A stretch of DNA of 64,000 bases from Halichondria panicea (taxonomy: Eukaryota > Porifera > Demospongiae > Suberitida > Halichondriidae), in contig NC_087377.1 in NCBI RefSeq assembly GCF_963675165.1, forward strand, positions 1,141,501 to 1,205,500, written 5' to 3'. Positions 1-14,400 of this stretch are shown here, piece after piece. How positions within the stretch are numbered: position 1 is the stretch's first letter; each line of letters opens with the position of its first letter. The notes beneath the pieces are model-generated. The model had not been told where the DNA came from. It ran no database searches and was given only the letters and a program-made list of their open reading frames with translations. The position numbers and the translations under genes are program-made.

Positions 1-26
1 GAATAATTATAGCGCAGTGGTCGTAC

Positions 27-3000
27 CATTGCAGGTTCTATTGTTGGTGCTGATGGTGTAACCTTCGTCACAACTGCAAACGAACCCTCCCATCGTGTTG
101 GTACAGTCGTGATGACAACCACCATTGAGCAAAGAGCACTCGTCAATGTCTGAAAGAAATAATGTAAATGGAAACTCTATCAATTTTGTATGGCTATCAC
201 AGTGAATTAGGGCCAGAATGCAATCGCTAATCTAAACCTAATTTATAATTTGACTGGCCTTTCAAAGAGCTACAATTGTAATTGGACAATCCTAACTCAA
301 TTAGTTATCGACCATCAAAGAGCTGATCTACTTACCTCTACATTGTGTATCATTGTAAAGCTCGTAACCAGGGTAACAGGCACACTCAAAGCTTCCTGGT
401 TGGTTGACGCACAGTTGAGCACAACCATGCATGGTACCGTTACACTCGTTGATATCTGAGGAGATTGATAGCTTGCATTAATCGTCATTACATAGCAAGC
501 CATAAGTCAATAGCTCCATATAGCATATAATTATAGGGGAGAGAAATAGCTATTATATATACTGAAGGTTTGTTTGTTTGTCCTTGATATTAATTTTAAT
601 TATTTGATTGTTAAAGTAATGAGCATAATTATAATTATTATTATAGCTTACCGGCGCACTTTGACCCATCTCCACGATATCCCTCAGGGCATGGACCACA
701 CACTGCCCCCACTCCTGGAGCAGGGACGTCCACACAATCCACACCCATGAAACAGTCAAAGTTGGCACAGCCATCGACGTCAGCCTCACAGAAGTCACCT
801 TCCCAACCTGAAACGGTGTATAATAATATAATCAACTACAGGCTTATTTGTACGTACGATAACTTGGCCTGTATTAAATCTGTACCATGCATATTCAATT
901 AAAACAAACGCCTATTGTGACAAGGTGCTGCACCAAAAACTACATACCTTGAGAGCATACACAATTGGAGACGACAGTACTGGTGCTTTGGTCCACCACT
1001 CCCTCCAGTGTGCAGTTGCCATTATTCTCACAAGCACAGATCATAATCTATTATGAGAAATGCAAAAAGTCTCTAAAAGATCTTCCGAGAAATAAATGCA
1101 TGCCTCTCTATAATTATAAAGGAAAAGGCAGAGCTTCCACAGCTAAAAATCTTGAAACCAAAACCATGCAGTTGCTACTTTTTCTACAAAATGCAAACCA
1201 GTAGCCAGTTGTGAATTACACAAACCTGCACTTCCAGAGTTGACCCAGCATCCAGATCATCAGTGGCCAAAAACACTAGAGAAATATCGGTAATTTCATC
1301 AAGTTCCAACCGGAAGGTGTACTCTATGGTATAGTCGCCTTTAGGGGTAGGCAGTAGAGTGGCCCCAGCTGGCAGTCCATCCACCAATATCAGGTTGATA
1401 CTACCCTTGTCATCAGTCACATTGAACACAAGTACAGCCTCTTCCCCCAGCGTAACATAGAGGCTGTCAGGACCATAGATGAGAGGAGGGAAGTTAGCTG
1501 TGCATGGGTATATAGAGTTGGCAGTTAGCAGCATGCATAGATATAGTTTGGACCAGATACAATTATTATAATTGTAGCAATCACTAGAATTCATTTAGGC
1601 CTTCGAAATTACCTTATAGTGTAATAATATACTAGTACGTGTATAAATTTAATAATTAATAATTTAATTAGAGCTAAGATGAATATGCAACCATGCATAA
1701 ATAACGTACATGTAAGTTTTTCATCTTCATCGATTGTAGAAATCATGTTCATTGTTTCGAGGCCGATGTCAGTATTCCCAGTTTCAATAGAGTCAAAAAT
1801 GCACTCTACATTATCCCCGCACACCAACAGAATATCAGGCGAAGCAGCAGCTACCACTTCATCCAGGTAGGGTGGATCGTGGTCAAGCACAGCATAGTCT
1901 GCAGCAGTCCTGCCCTCAGGGTAAGTGAAGAGAGACTCCGAAGCATTCAGTTGCCCTGTAAACACAATACACAGTCAGCATAAGTTGTTATAACGATGCA
2001 TAATTATTATAGGCTATAATTATGGAGGAAGTAGTACTACACTCAGAACATGAGTACGATTGAGTAACAATGGTGTAGCTACAGATACAGTGTTGCGGCT
2101 TAGTAGATCAGATGTTCAGGCGTGCGTGGGTTCGATTCCTTCTTGTGGATTTTTCTTTCTTTCTTTAAGTAATAATTATTTTTCAATACATCTAACTCCT
2201 ATCATAAAGTTGGGGCGACGATCCAACTTGCCACAATCAAAAATTAAATCAGAAATACATTTCACACATTTTTTTTGTTATAGTTATACACACAGACTGT
2301 TGAGGCAGTAGTACGTCAATAGCTCACATGACAGTCCCACTTGGTGTAGTAGCCTGAAGGAGAACTCAGAGAGAGGTACCAAAGTTCCGTTCCGGAATAC
2401 GACATCATCAGTTTGATTACCATTGTAGTTCCCAACCATTCCTGCACAAAACAATAAACTCTCAATGTCACATGACCTGCCCTCAGTATTGTGATATAAA
2501 TGCAAAATTATACTCAATAACTGTAACATAATTATGCACAAACGTATTAAAAACAGAGCTCTCAGTATATAACCTAGCTGTTTACATGACAACAAGCTAT
2601 GGAAGTTTTGCATACCTCTAGTTAGTCCTCTGTATTTATCAGGGATGATGACTGTGAAGGTCAGCATACTTGTTAGATTCACCATTAATCCCATTCCATT
2701 TGGGAACGTGGCCAGAATGGAATTGGAACTGCTTCGAGACACAGTGTAGAAATCAGTGGATATAGAAGCGTTGAGGCTGACCAGCTGGTCCGTCACATCT
2801 TCTCCACTGATTAGAATCTCTAGCTGTCTAGATGCATTCAAGCGAATCTGTTGGAGGGATAATACATTTCCTATTCTGAGGTGAGTATAAGTATAGCCTC
2901 ATAGTAACAACTATAGCTGTATTAACACTGTAGCTATATACGTTTGGCTACAGGCAATCTCACTTGGCTGTGAGCTAGTCCATTAACTAAAAACTGCATG

Positions 3001-6000
3001 TATGGCCGGCCACACATCTCATATATTCAATTCCTCTCTCTCACTCACTTCAACGGGAGTGTCCCTGCTCATAGCGAAAGCGAAACCACCTAGTTCAGTA
3101 GCTTTAGTAGTAGACTCTGGGAGTGGTTGCATACGAGCTTGGATCCAGAAAGTGGTGTCATCAGTCACCAACTCCAGTAGAATATACTCCCCCCAACCGT
3201 TGAATGTGAACTTAGCTCCATCAAGGTTGGTAAGATGAGGATCACCCGTACAGAAGGCTGTGTGTGTGTGTGTGTGTGCGCACAAAAAATTGTTGTATAG
3301 CTGCAAATATAGTTAGTACAGAACTTAAATTAAACCATGCATGTTTTCTAGGAGGTGGTTTCATGCACAAGCTACTCTACCACAAAGACTCACTTCTTCT
3401 TGGTGGTTGATAAGTGGTACAAGTAACTGGAGGTCTTCTAGTCCTGTACAGTGTGTCTGCTTCTCCCCCTATGCTGCATACATCTCGCAGCTTGTAATCA
3501 GTTTCAAGAAACTGGTTTGGGAAGAAGCTAGGACTGTAGGCCACCACTCCACTGATACCACGAGCATTGTTGAGAGAGCCACTCCTTCGTCTGCATGTGA
3601 TGAGAGCAGTAGCGAATGTATAACATTAATTTTACAACTACTAGATCCCACTTGTTTAGCAGAGCTATAATTATAATTCCATTATAGATTGCTTGATACA
3701 ATGTTGCTAGCTCTTAGCCAATAAAAACGCTACAATTAAGTAAGCACACTTGTAATTAGTGTATATAGATGGGCCTTTTTACCTATAGCAGCAGAGAATG
3801 GTGTCAGTCTGACTGAAGCTTGGAGTAAAACAGAACTGGTTATTATACACTGGGTCCAAAGTCAACTCATACATATCAATGGATCTAAAAGCAAAGTCTC
3901 TGAAAGCCTGTGCCAAGTTGCAAGGGCATCCATCTCTTAGTGTGGTTCCATTGATGATGTCACTATACACGGTATCGTTGTTGATAGTGCTGGTACATTC
4001 TGCACGTGCCAGTTGCGTGGTGTTCTTAGATCGACCGATATAGTACACCTCGTTATGGTAACGCGATCCTCTAGCAAGACTGGAACATGCAATCATCTCG
4101 CTCATGGGTAAGTTGGAGATTCGGTGATCGTAGAAGGAAGATAATTTTTCGCTATCACTACCAAAATACGAGCCTGGATTGATGTTGTAGCCGATGGTAG
4201 AGTAGTCACCATTCTGCGACTCCCCCCATTGTAGATCATCACAGTTATAGGAGTAGACAGCGAAGCTTATCACACCATCAGTTATGATAATGGCTTCAAA
4301 GGAATTCTGAAGAATCAAGATTATTACTTCATTAGCAGAAGCAATCTCTGTAACTGTTAGTATGATCGATGGTCACATGAATGTTATAGGCTGTCTATAC
4401 AGCACACACACCCACTCACACACACACACAGCACTCACTTGTCCTCTCTCTGTTGCAGTGTGGGGGTACGGAGGAACATAGTTCCAGGAGGCTACTAGCA
4501 TCCAAGTGGGCTCAAACTTGCCAACAATGTCAGAATCAATCTGGCTTGAAATGAAAGAGCTCACGGGACTCATAAAACCTTCAGGATCGCCGGCAGCACC
4601 ACCGTACACTCTGTACGTTACGCTAGAGGCAGGGTCTCGACCATCATGGTCATTCCAGAATGGAGCAAGCAAATTTGATTGGCTAATCCTGGTATCAGCC
4701 GTAGGAAATCGTTCCAATGCTGTACCAAGAAAGAGAGGTGGAGTTCCAACAGTCAGCATGCCATTCGTGCAGACCTGCAGGAAAGAAGAAACAGTATCGT
4801 TGTTAGTGTTCAGTAGGTAGCTATGATTTATAGTTCTCAATAAATATAGCACTTGAGGATACAAAATAATTTTGCACTGTAGTTAACGAATGAAGAGTGG
4901 ATATTTACTAAACTCTGCATATCCCTCTCTTTAACTCACAGGAACGTATTGGAAAGAATATCATCTGCTATACTTCTAGTAACAACATCCCCAAATCCCC
5001 TCATTAGAGACGCCACTGGAATCTTTAACTCACATGAACGTATTGTTGTGTTTCTGCTCCAAACGGAATGCCAGTGCTCGAGTAAATCCTCTGTGAACAA
5101 CCATCGTCAGTTTTAAACAATGGCACACCATCTTCTGGGAAGAAGGGAGGAATGAAGTCCACACCCGCCACCAAAGCTGAGGAGAGAAATACGTAGATTT
5201 TAGAGTGAAAAACAATTCTAATTGACTTTACAGATGACAGTATATAAACACATTATACGTTGAATTAAAGATCGCAGCTATTTGTACATTTGAGCAGGCA
5301 CATGTATTCATGCAGGTTTTACTTTGAATCATAAACTAAATATAGGGTTTCTGCTATTTTATAAATCCTATATAATTATACATATACACTTTAAAAAGCA
5401 GAATAATAATAAATAAACATTTAAGGCAATTGTAAAACACACTCACCTTGAGTGGCAACGTTTATCTTTATTACTTCATCGCCATGGATACACGAAACAC
5501 TTCCAGAGAATCCGCCGAGAATATTCAGAGTGATACTGCTGTTCGGCAGTGTAGTGACTATAAACTCTTCACCACTAACATCTGAACTGAACTCTATCTC
5601 TTCTTTGGACTCCAGAAGATTGAGTCTCCACAACAACGTTGCAGAGATGGTCTCAAGATCCGTTCTTGTAGGATTGATATACCGCAGACATTCAAACGAG
5701 CTGGTTGTATCAATCGTTTCACCATTCGTAACAAGTTTACGACTACTGCCAGGCTCGATACCATACAGAGTCAGCGTATCTGCAACAACGTACAAGCACA
5801 TGCAGTTCAATCAGCACAGACAGACACACAAACACACTACTACACATACTCAATAGTCAAATTGTCTGAGGAAAAGCAAAAAAATTAATGTATAAATAAT
5901 TATTATGCACAATTATAGTGGGAAAATAATTTCCTTGAGGGATATACCGTAGCGCTAGAAATAATGATAATTATAGACAATTTTAAGACTCCGAAAACAT

Positions 6001-9000
6001 TTTATGTGATAAAGATTGTGCAGGCGATTAAAAGTCTATTATACTCGCAGTAAGAGCGACAAGGTAGCCAGCCGCTCATAATAGCGTATCATGCATATAC
6101 ACTTCTAGTCTATACGCGGTGTCTAATTATAATTATTATACCTGAAACTGCTCTAAAGGTTGAGCTGGAGGTTGACACAGTGGAATTATAATCATCTGGG
6201 TCTCTGGCTTCACAGATAAACTCCATCCCATCAAGCAACTCAATTAGGTCTTTGTCCAGTTCAAAGTCCAATCTCACCGAGCTGTTGGTGTCATCTTCGT
6301 AGGTAGTCGTAATACCCAATGAAGTGTAGTTTCCCGGGAAGACTACGGGGATGTTTGTATTGTCAGAGGTACAAGTGAGAGAGGCGGTTGTATCAGGAGG
6401 GTCAGAGTTCAACACAGTCAGGACCGGTGGGTACAGAGTGAGCTCAGGTTCTGTGGATGAGGGCAAGCAAAACAACGGTACATATGTGTTTAATACTACA
6501 TGCACAGACACACAGATCGACACACAAACACACTACTATAATTATATACATACCATGCAGCCTTGCTCATGCAATAGGTACATACACTTTACAGCTATAT
6601 ATAAACACATGTACTTACCATTTACATTGATAATGAAGTTTGGGCGTAGAGCAGAAAAATCGTATAATAGAAAATACTCTCCTTTATAATCGAACTGGGT
6701 CCTGTTGATACGCAGCTCACCATGGAATGAGAATGGGGTGTTTACTTCGAAACTGAACTCAAAAGGAGGGTCGTAATATCCATCCGCATACACTAGAAAT
6801 CGGTCACTATATATAGTAGTACTAAAAAAGTCGCCATGTGCAAAGCGGACTACAATATCATCATATATATCAGCAGTAGCAGAGCTTCCTTCATAGAAAA
6901 AATTGTGATAGGGATCTGCACGAATAGATAGGAGAGAAATCAAAATGGAAAAACAAAGTCATCTGAAGCACTATAAATTAACACATGCATGAACTGTCTA
7001 AAGATCAAATTATTATACAACACAATAAATTAACGTATAATTACTGCAGAATTAGAATGAGCATAAATTATACAAAGTTCTCAATACTCACTGGGATGTA
7101 GAATGTGAGGACTAAGGAAAGTGTCTCCCTCTGTCCTGCATGTGTAGTAACCTTGCAGACCAGGTTCAAGTAGGCCCCTGGGTGCATTCATGATAATGGA
7201 GCTAGGCCAATCATTCTGGATGTAGCTATCGGGAATAGACACTGCACCATTGTCAATATCCAGCATGGGGTTCACATATTGGCTAGTGTCCCCACTTGTA
7301 CACGTCACACTGCAGAGGGGGGGTGGGGGTCGTGTTAGTACACAAGTGTATATCATTCGATTTTACTTTGTCTCATGCTTTACCTGATGATCCTCTCCCC
7401 AAGATAACTTGATCGCATTCTAAATGGTTGACCCAGACCGAGAGTTAGGTTTAGAGTCAACCCACCGACGTACTCCAGCTGAATGGACATAGTCACAGGC
7501 TCATAATCTGGAGGGAAAAACATACAGTAATCATGGTAGTAATAAACTAACCCATGCATATATAGTTATCGTGAACTATATAATAGTTAGACACTGTTTA
7601 GGAAGTTTCTACGTGATTTAAGAAGCCCAAAGGGCTGGTTATAGTATCCCGAATGTATAGGGAGGGTTCTACTAGCCCTGGGCATTTTACATCATAGCAA
7701 CCATAATTATGAGTCTCTCCTTTCCAATCAGATTTGAATGTTATCTTAGTAGCTACCTTTAGCCAATCAGATTGCAAGTATAGCTAACATGATCTAAAGC
7801 TGAATGAAATTACGTGTCTACAAGAATTAAATTAAAGCCAACATAGTTATCAGAACATGCATAATTAGCCATAGCTCACCTGGTGTTCTCCAATAATTAT
7901 TGACTGAAAAGCGACCGGTATTGCTGTTCTCTTCTCCAAAATACGAGGCAGCAAAACCTTCTTCTAAGGCAATAAAACAGTCTTGAATTGAGTCAATACC
8001 ACCTGCAACACATATTCCTCTGCTTGCAAGAAGAGCTCGATCACTAGAGGTCATTCTTATACCTACAGTTAGTGCTAAACCAGGAGACTCATTCAGTATC
8101 TCAGCACTTGTGAGGACAAGAGTGTTGTTTTCATTCCGATCTGAGCGAGAGCTAGACAGTGATAGCATACTGATATTTACGATATCAACATCCACTAAAG
8201 CATTGAAATGAATCAAGATAATTCCCTCATTGATCGAATAATCAAGGTCATTAACACCCACATAGGAGTACAAATTCAGGAACACGGTACACTCAACTGA
8301 GTCATTTGATTCTATTCGAAGGTTGAAAGGAGCTCCAAGCGTATCTACAGTGTACATTTCCAAGTGTACGGGCGTAGTAGAAGTTGCATTGATAAACTCG
8401 TCCGTAATCATACGGAGATAATCTCTAGGATTGATTGCGATTTGAATGAGGTTCGTCTCGTAGGCAGTGCAACGACCCGGGTATTCAGCCTGGAAGGTTT
8501 CATTCGTGTTTGTGTTTTTGAAAACAAATTCGTTCAAGAAGCACGGTACACCTGCCATGGAATCAATTGCCTCGTAGTAGTATTCACCATAGTTCAAAAA
8601 TGGATTCTCCATCAAATTGCTAAAGTAGAAGTTCATGTAGACACTGTAGTAGCTGAAATGGAATTCCACAGTGTCCAGTGTAGGAGATTCTATTAAAGAG
8701 AAAGCACAACGTAACATTATTTTCAGACACATCACACAGTACATGGTAGCGATAGCAATTTTGATTGACTTTCAAAAAATTGATTGACCTTAGACGGAAG
8801 TTGGATATTCATAAGCCAACGTTAACTAAAATCATGTGCTGGTACAGTCAAGATGAATTCACTTTACCCCCTGGAGGTGGTAAATAACCGTGTAACTGGA
8901 ACTAACTATGGACTGTAGTTACGAACAATTCCAATACATCACACAGTCACTAAACACACTAGCTATAATTATCATGCTTGAATTAAGCTATCTATCTGTC

Positions 9001-9498
9001 TAGCTGTGCATGGGGTAGACTAGAGCGACTGCATGAGGGAGGAATGTCTCCCACATGCATGCAGAAGGGGTGTTTTTATGCCCCCAGGAATACTATTATA
9101 CCGTAATAGTAGAGTGGTTTTCGGGAGTAAAAGTTTCATTTGACTTCACTGCCTGCACTGCATTGCATGCGTTCTGGTAACCATGCCTACGTTTTCCGTG
9201 AGGGACAATTTCGTGGAGGTCAGCTTGCCCATGAAAATAACGAATAGTTACCCCACTACAATTACCTGCTATACGGTACATGGGGGGGATATACTGTACA
9301 TGCTACACCTTTTGAACAATGAAAGTATCAATAAATGAACCTATAGAACTACACTCATGGATGTCTATATTCAACCAGAAGGGCTGCTTTGCTCTTAATA
9401 ACTAGATCAAGTAACCACTTGCCATCGCCTTCCTGTCCTGATCCTGGGCAAGGGGAGAGTCCAACAACCAACAGAGCCACGGCTATAAGAAGCTTCAT
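27..9498 (-). CDS. MUC4-like NIDO-AMOP-VWD-EGF protein, copy A (3' end outside window)
   Basis: Large secreted or membrane glycoprotein, likely working at the cell surface or in extracellular matrix. Start ATG at 9498 opens a signal peptide ([15 protein letters not shown]). Exons, 5' to 3': 9423-9498, 7880-8689, 7384-7507, 7092-7309, 6619-6915, 6142-6450, 5447-5779, 5034-5176, 4439-4774, 3783-4306, 3394-3590, 3049-3257, 2616-2847, 2328-2441, 1710-1955, 1226-1497, 948-1047, 652-807, 336-455, 27-149. All phases agree and give 1,646 codons before the window edge. Domain order: an unassigned 270-aa region, Ig-like segments, NIDO (exons 8-10), AMOP with CPCNLAQA and CCYR (exons 10-11), VWD with [12 protein letters not shown] and GMVGNYNG (exons 12-14), a post-VWD segment, then EGF modules including DINEC types. 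Intron 1 uses a GC donor. Tandem paralogue of the gene at 9871-24449, whose missing-end counterpart has EGF modules, a TM helix and a tail. MUC4/mesh-like assignment rests on domain order, not on orthology. Confidence 0.9.
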
Positions 9499-9577
9499 TG
9501 CAAGAGAAAGGGTCATTTAGCTGTAGATTTTTTTTAGGATAACAGTGTACTTAGCAATTAAAAGGGGTGGGGCTCTC

Positions 9578-9589
9578 TGCGCATGCGCA
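9578..9589. promoter_or_regulatory. NRF1-like palindrome upstream of copy A
   Basis: The palindrome TGCGCATGCGCA lies about 80 bp upstream of the copy A start codon. The same 12-mer sits at a similar distance upstream of copy B. It matches the known NRF1 consensus. GCGCATGCGC-type words also occur elsewhere in this window, once inside a transposon inverted repeat, so function is only a suggestion. Confidence 0.35.
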
Positions 9590-9870
9590 ATGTCTACCAA
9601 TGAAGTCATAGCTCGGTAGTAGGCATGCGCAATAGCTGCAGCAGTAGCAGGAGCTGCTCTTGGTAGTCACCATGAATATTTGAAGTTCTTGTCAGTCGCT
9701 GCAACACACACACACACATACTCTGTATTAGAGTAGCCCCATAATTATATAATATGCACGTTAACATGGGATGGGAGGTTTAAAAAAAGCTGTTCACTAC
9801 TCAGTCATAGCTCTATAACAAAACTACCTCTATAACAAACTATACGTATAGTCCAACAATAATTAATTAT
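9590..9870. other. Short intergenic spacer between the two tandem mucin-like genes
   Basis: Holds the presumed distal promoter of copy A and the 3' flank of copy B. A second GCATGCGCAA-type word lies near 9624 and a short CA tract near 9703. I found no canonical AATAAA close after the copy B stop on the minus strand. Confidence 0.5.
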
Positions 9871-11429
9871 CTAGCTGAGGTCCACTTTCTTCTCCTCAAC
9901 TGACTGCTCTAGCACGGCTTGTTCTTCATGTCCCTCTGCATCGTGGACTACAGGTTGAAGGTCATAACCAGTATCAGAATTGATGAACTCTAGACCACCG
10001 CCCCTGGCCTTACTGGGTAGTCTTGATCGACGCTTGACACAACAGCTGTACAAGGAACACGATTATATAAGAACCTTATAGAGATAAATTATAAACTGTT
10101 TCCTTGATTGTTGGATTGTCAAATTACAATTATATTGTGTGGCTCTTCGAATCAAATGATGTGTTTGAAGTATATATAGAAATAGGTGGCTATTAATAGA
10201 TATGAACCTGATCTATAGGTAACGCATAGGTACACTCTATTATATGGTACAGTTAACAGAGATAAGCAATTTGTAGCTCTAGCAAAGAAAGGTAAGTTTA
10301 TATCACAGTTATGAGATTTGTCTTGAGGTACGTATAATATGTACTTTAACACAAGAACATAATTCATAAAACAGTCTCTCACCATGTGACGGTGATAAGG
10401 AGAACCACTATCAGGATCAGTCCCAGACCGCCCCCCACTCCGATACCAATGATCTGTTCAGTCGTCAGAATAGGGGTTGGTTCAGTGCCAGTGATTGGTC
10501 GTACATCAGTCACTTCAAAACCAAGTGATGTGTACTCATCACGATGAGCCTGGAGGGAGGGCGGGTTATAACAACACATGTCAATTGTAGCAAGAAAAAC
10601 AACTCATGTCCATTTTCTATAAAAATGCCAGGATCAATAATTATAATTATGTGGGTGCTTTTTTTGTTTTATGACAAATCCACACACATAAATATTCATT
10701 TTAAGAAGGGCTTACCAGTACAGCCGTTGCCAAGGCACTGCCGCTGAGGAAGCCACCATCCAAACGAGCGTACATGTTAAAGCTGATACTAGACTCTCCA
10801 GAACTAGCAATCTCAGCAATGTAGAGGTTGTCAGCCGTGAGTGTGTTCCTCCTGAGTGGGCGTGTGTGTGGGGTGTGGATAGGTGTGAGGGTGTAAGGGG
10901 AGGGAAGGGTCATCAGTAAGACAAAATAATTGTATTTTAAGGGAAAATGCAAATTTGTGGCTTAAAGGTCTATTTCTCTCGTGGTTTCATGTAAGATTTA
11001 TGTACTCTGTGTATAAATTAGTATATTCATTGCATGAATCTGTTCACCATGTTCTTGCCTCAGGGTACGACACTGGACAGTCATTGTCCTCACAGTAGAC
11101 ATTGATAGCATCAGCTGTGGCTGCACTGAATTGCATCTGTACCTCAAGAGTGAACTGCAGAGAAAAGCGAAGTAAATTTATCCATAGGCCTACTAGTTAA
11201 TAGCATATAGATATCGAATATCCTATGCTAGATTTGACAAACGTGTATAGCGTAATTTGTTACCGTGAAAAGAGTGAATCCATTAATCTCCACGACAACA
11301 GTATTAGGAAGAGCCTCCTCTGGCACAGTTACGGGTGGTGCAATGGTGATCAAACCCTCTGTGTGTGTGGTGTGGTGTGGTGTGGTGTGTGTGTGTGTGC
11401 GTGTGCGTGCGTGCGTGTGTGCGTGTGTG

Positions 11430-11499
<70 letters not shown>

Positions 11500-14400
11500 T
11501 GTTTAACGTGTACACACAACACAACAATAATGACAGTATTAATAATCTCACTGAATAATAGTAAATTGCTCACATGAGCTCCTAATGCACTCACCAGCTT
11601 GACACACTCCCTCCACTAGTAGTGTACCAGCCGGACACTCACAGCTGTAGCTACCCACACTATTCACACAGAACATGGAGGGTTCACAAAGGTCAGCGGC
11701 AAATATGTCCAGAGCTGCCACCAAACACTCGTTGATATCTGTGAATGGATGGAAGGATGATTGAAGAGGCCAATAGAGTATATATAGTGGAGAGAAGAGG
11801 GATAGTGCATGATGGGGGATATAGCGTTCCGGTTTTAGCATCAAGTTCAGTTCTACTTTTACAAAGAGCACATGCAGCTATAAAGCACTGGTGAAACGTA
11901 TTCACACTGTAGATCTAAACTATCCCAAATGTCAGGTGTAGTTGATCTAGCTACTATAATGTATTGTAATCACAGCCCCCCCTCACCAGTACAACTCCCC
12001 CCAGGCAATAGCTGGTATCCCTCTTGACAGGAACACCTGTATCCTCTCAGTCCCTCCAAGTCAGTGCAGATATGCTCACACGGAGACTCCTCACACTCAT
12101 TGATATCTATGAGGGTGGGGCAGGTCGTATGTATGTACGTATTAGTCACACAGTGGACCAGCTACAAAACAGATATAATTATTATATACAATATGGACCA
12201 TTCTTAATCAATGCTCCACTAAACACATGAATCTCTCAGAATCTTCTCTACGATGCTCTAGATAACGTACTTGAGCAGTCCATCCCATTGGACGCCAGCT
12301 CGTAACCAGGGAAACAGCCGCATGTTTCCACTTCCAATAATCTCACACACGACTGAGCACAGTTATCGTCAACACACATCGCTACCGGGTCAACTGCAGA
12401 AATTAATGCAAAGGAGTATCAATGATTTTGCAGATACATAATAATTCAGCAGTAGAAGATCAATACATTTTAATGAGGAGTAGCACAGTGGTCATACCAT
12501 TGCAGGTTCTGTTGTTGGTGCTGATGGTGTAGCCTTCGTCACAGCTGCAAACGAACCCTCCCATCGTGTTGGTACAGTCGTGATGACAACCACCATTGAG
12601 CAAAGAACACTCGTCAATGTCTAAAGGAAATGGGAACACTAATCAATTTGATGTCTTTCGTAGCAATAACAGTGAATTAGGCCAAAATCAAATCACTATA
12701 TCGATTTGATAGGCCTTTCAAAGAGCTACAAAATTCATCCTTCAGATTTGTAATTGGACAATCCTAACTCAAGTTATCAACCATCAAGAGTATTAGCTAC
12801 TGAAATGGATCATCCACTTACCTCTACATTGTGTATTATCGAAGAGCTCATAACCAGGGTAACAGGCACACTCAAAGCTTCCTGGTTGGTTGACGCACAG
12901 TTGAGCACAACCATGCGTAGTATTATTGCACTCGTTGATATCTGAGGAGATCGAATTACCATAGTATCAACAAGTTTAAACGGGAATACATTTATATAAT
13001 TTTAACAAATTAATTATAAATCTCCTAAGCAAAACATATACATAGCTACAAAAAAGTATATACAAAATACACGTAGCTACCGTGCCAGGTAATAATTATG
13101 CTTATACATAATAATCAGTATTGCCTGGAGGGGTGATAGCTTACCGGCGCACTTTGACCCATCTCCACGATATCCCTCAGGGCATGGACCACACACTGCC
13201 CCCACTCCTGGAGCAGGGACGTCCACACAATCCACACCCATGAAACAGTCAAAGTTGGCACAACCATCGACGTCAACCTCACAGAAGTCACCCTCCCAAC
13301 CTGAAACAGTGTATATCATAATTATAATGATGTACAACACGACTTGGTTTTATTATTGCATATATCAACTCCTAATGCTAATTAATATGTATGTATAACT
13401 AGGTTGGTTTCTACTATATATATATTTTTTTTTTATAGCTACCTACAATAATCAACTACTATATATAAATCTTATACACTACTGCTTGTTGTGACACAGC
13501 AAAACATATTTCATACCTTGAGGGCATACACAGTTGGAGACGACAGTACTGGTGCTCTGGTCCACCACTCCCTCCAGTGTGCAATTGCCATTATTCTCAC
13601 AAGCACAAATCACAATCTATATGAGAAATGCAAAAACAGCCAAATTGTCACAGATCTAAAAAAGATGCGTCTCTCGATCTACAATACACGCACTTCCACA
13701 GTGAACTAAAACCAGTATAGCCATGCAGTAGTGAATTATACAAACCTGCACTTCCAGAGTTGACCCAGCATCCAGATCATCAGTGGCCAAAAACACGAGA
13801 GAAATATCAGCAATTTCATCAAGTTCCAACCTAAAGGTGTACTCTATGGTATAGTTGCCCTTAGGGGTAGGCAGTAGAGTGGCCCCAGCTGGCAGTCCAT
13901 CCACCAATATCACGTTGATACTGCCCTTGTCATCAGTCACATTGAACACCAGTACAGCCTCTTCCCCCAGTGTAACATAGAGGCTGTCAGGACCATAGAT
14001 GAGAGGAGGGAAGTTAGCTGTATAGGTAAAGTTGACAGTTGTAAAAGTTGTTTGAGTCCAAAAATCACTAATTTTAAGAGAGAGGCCTTTTAAAAAGCCA
14101 TCCTTTAGATTTGTAAACAGACAATTATATCGAAGATCGAGGAGGGTCCCAAATTAGTCTTCTAAGAAATCACAAAGGCCCAAGCATAATTATAACGTCA
14201 TTATGGGTCCAAAATCACTAATTTATACACATCATTTGATAGGTCTATGAAGGGCTACAAAAATATATCAGTGTACATAATTATTGTATATTAGTACCTA
14301 TAATTTAGTGTAAGCTCAAGCTATAATTATGCGATATACAACTTGCGAAAAGAATACCTTTATATATATATAATAATTATATATACCATTGTTATATTTA

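Noticed and set aside
11225..11594. Overlapping long ORFs rich in Thr-His or Cys-Val on both strands
   Set aside because: They are translations of the GT/CA microsatellite in intron 23 of copy B.
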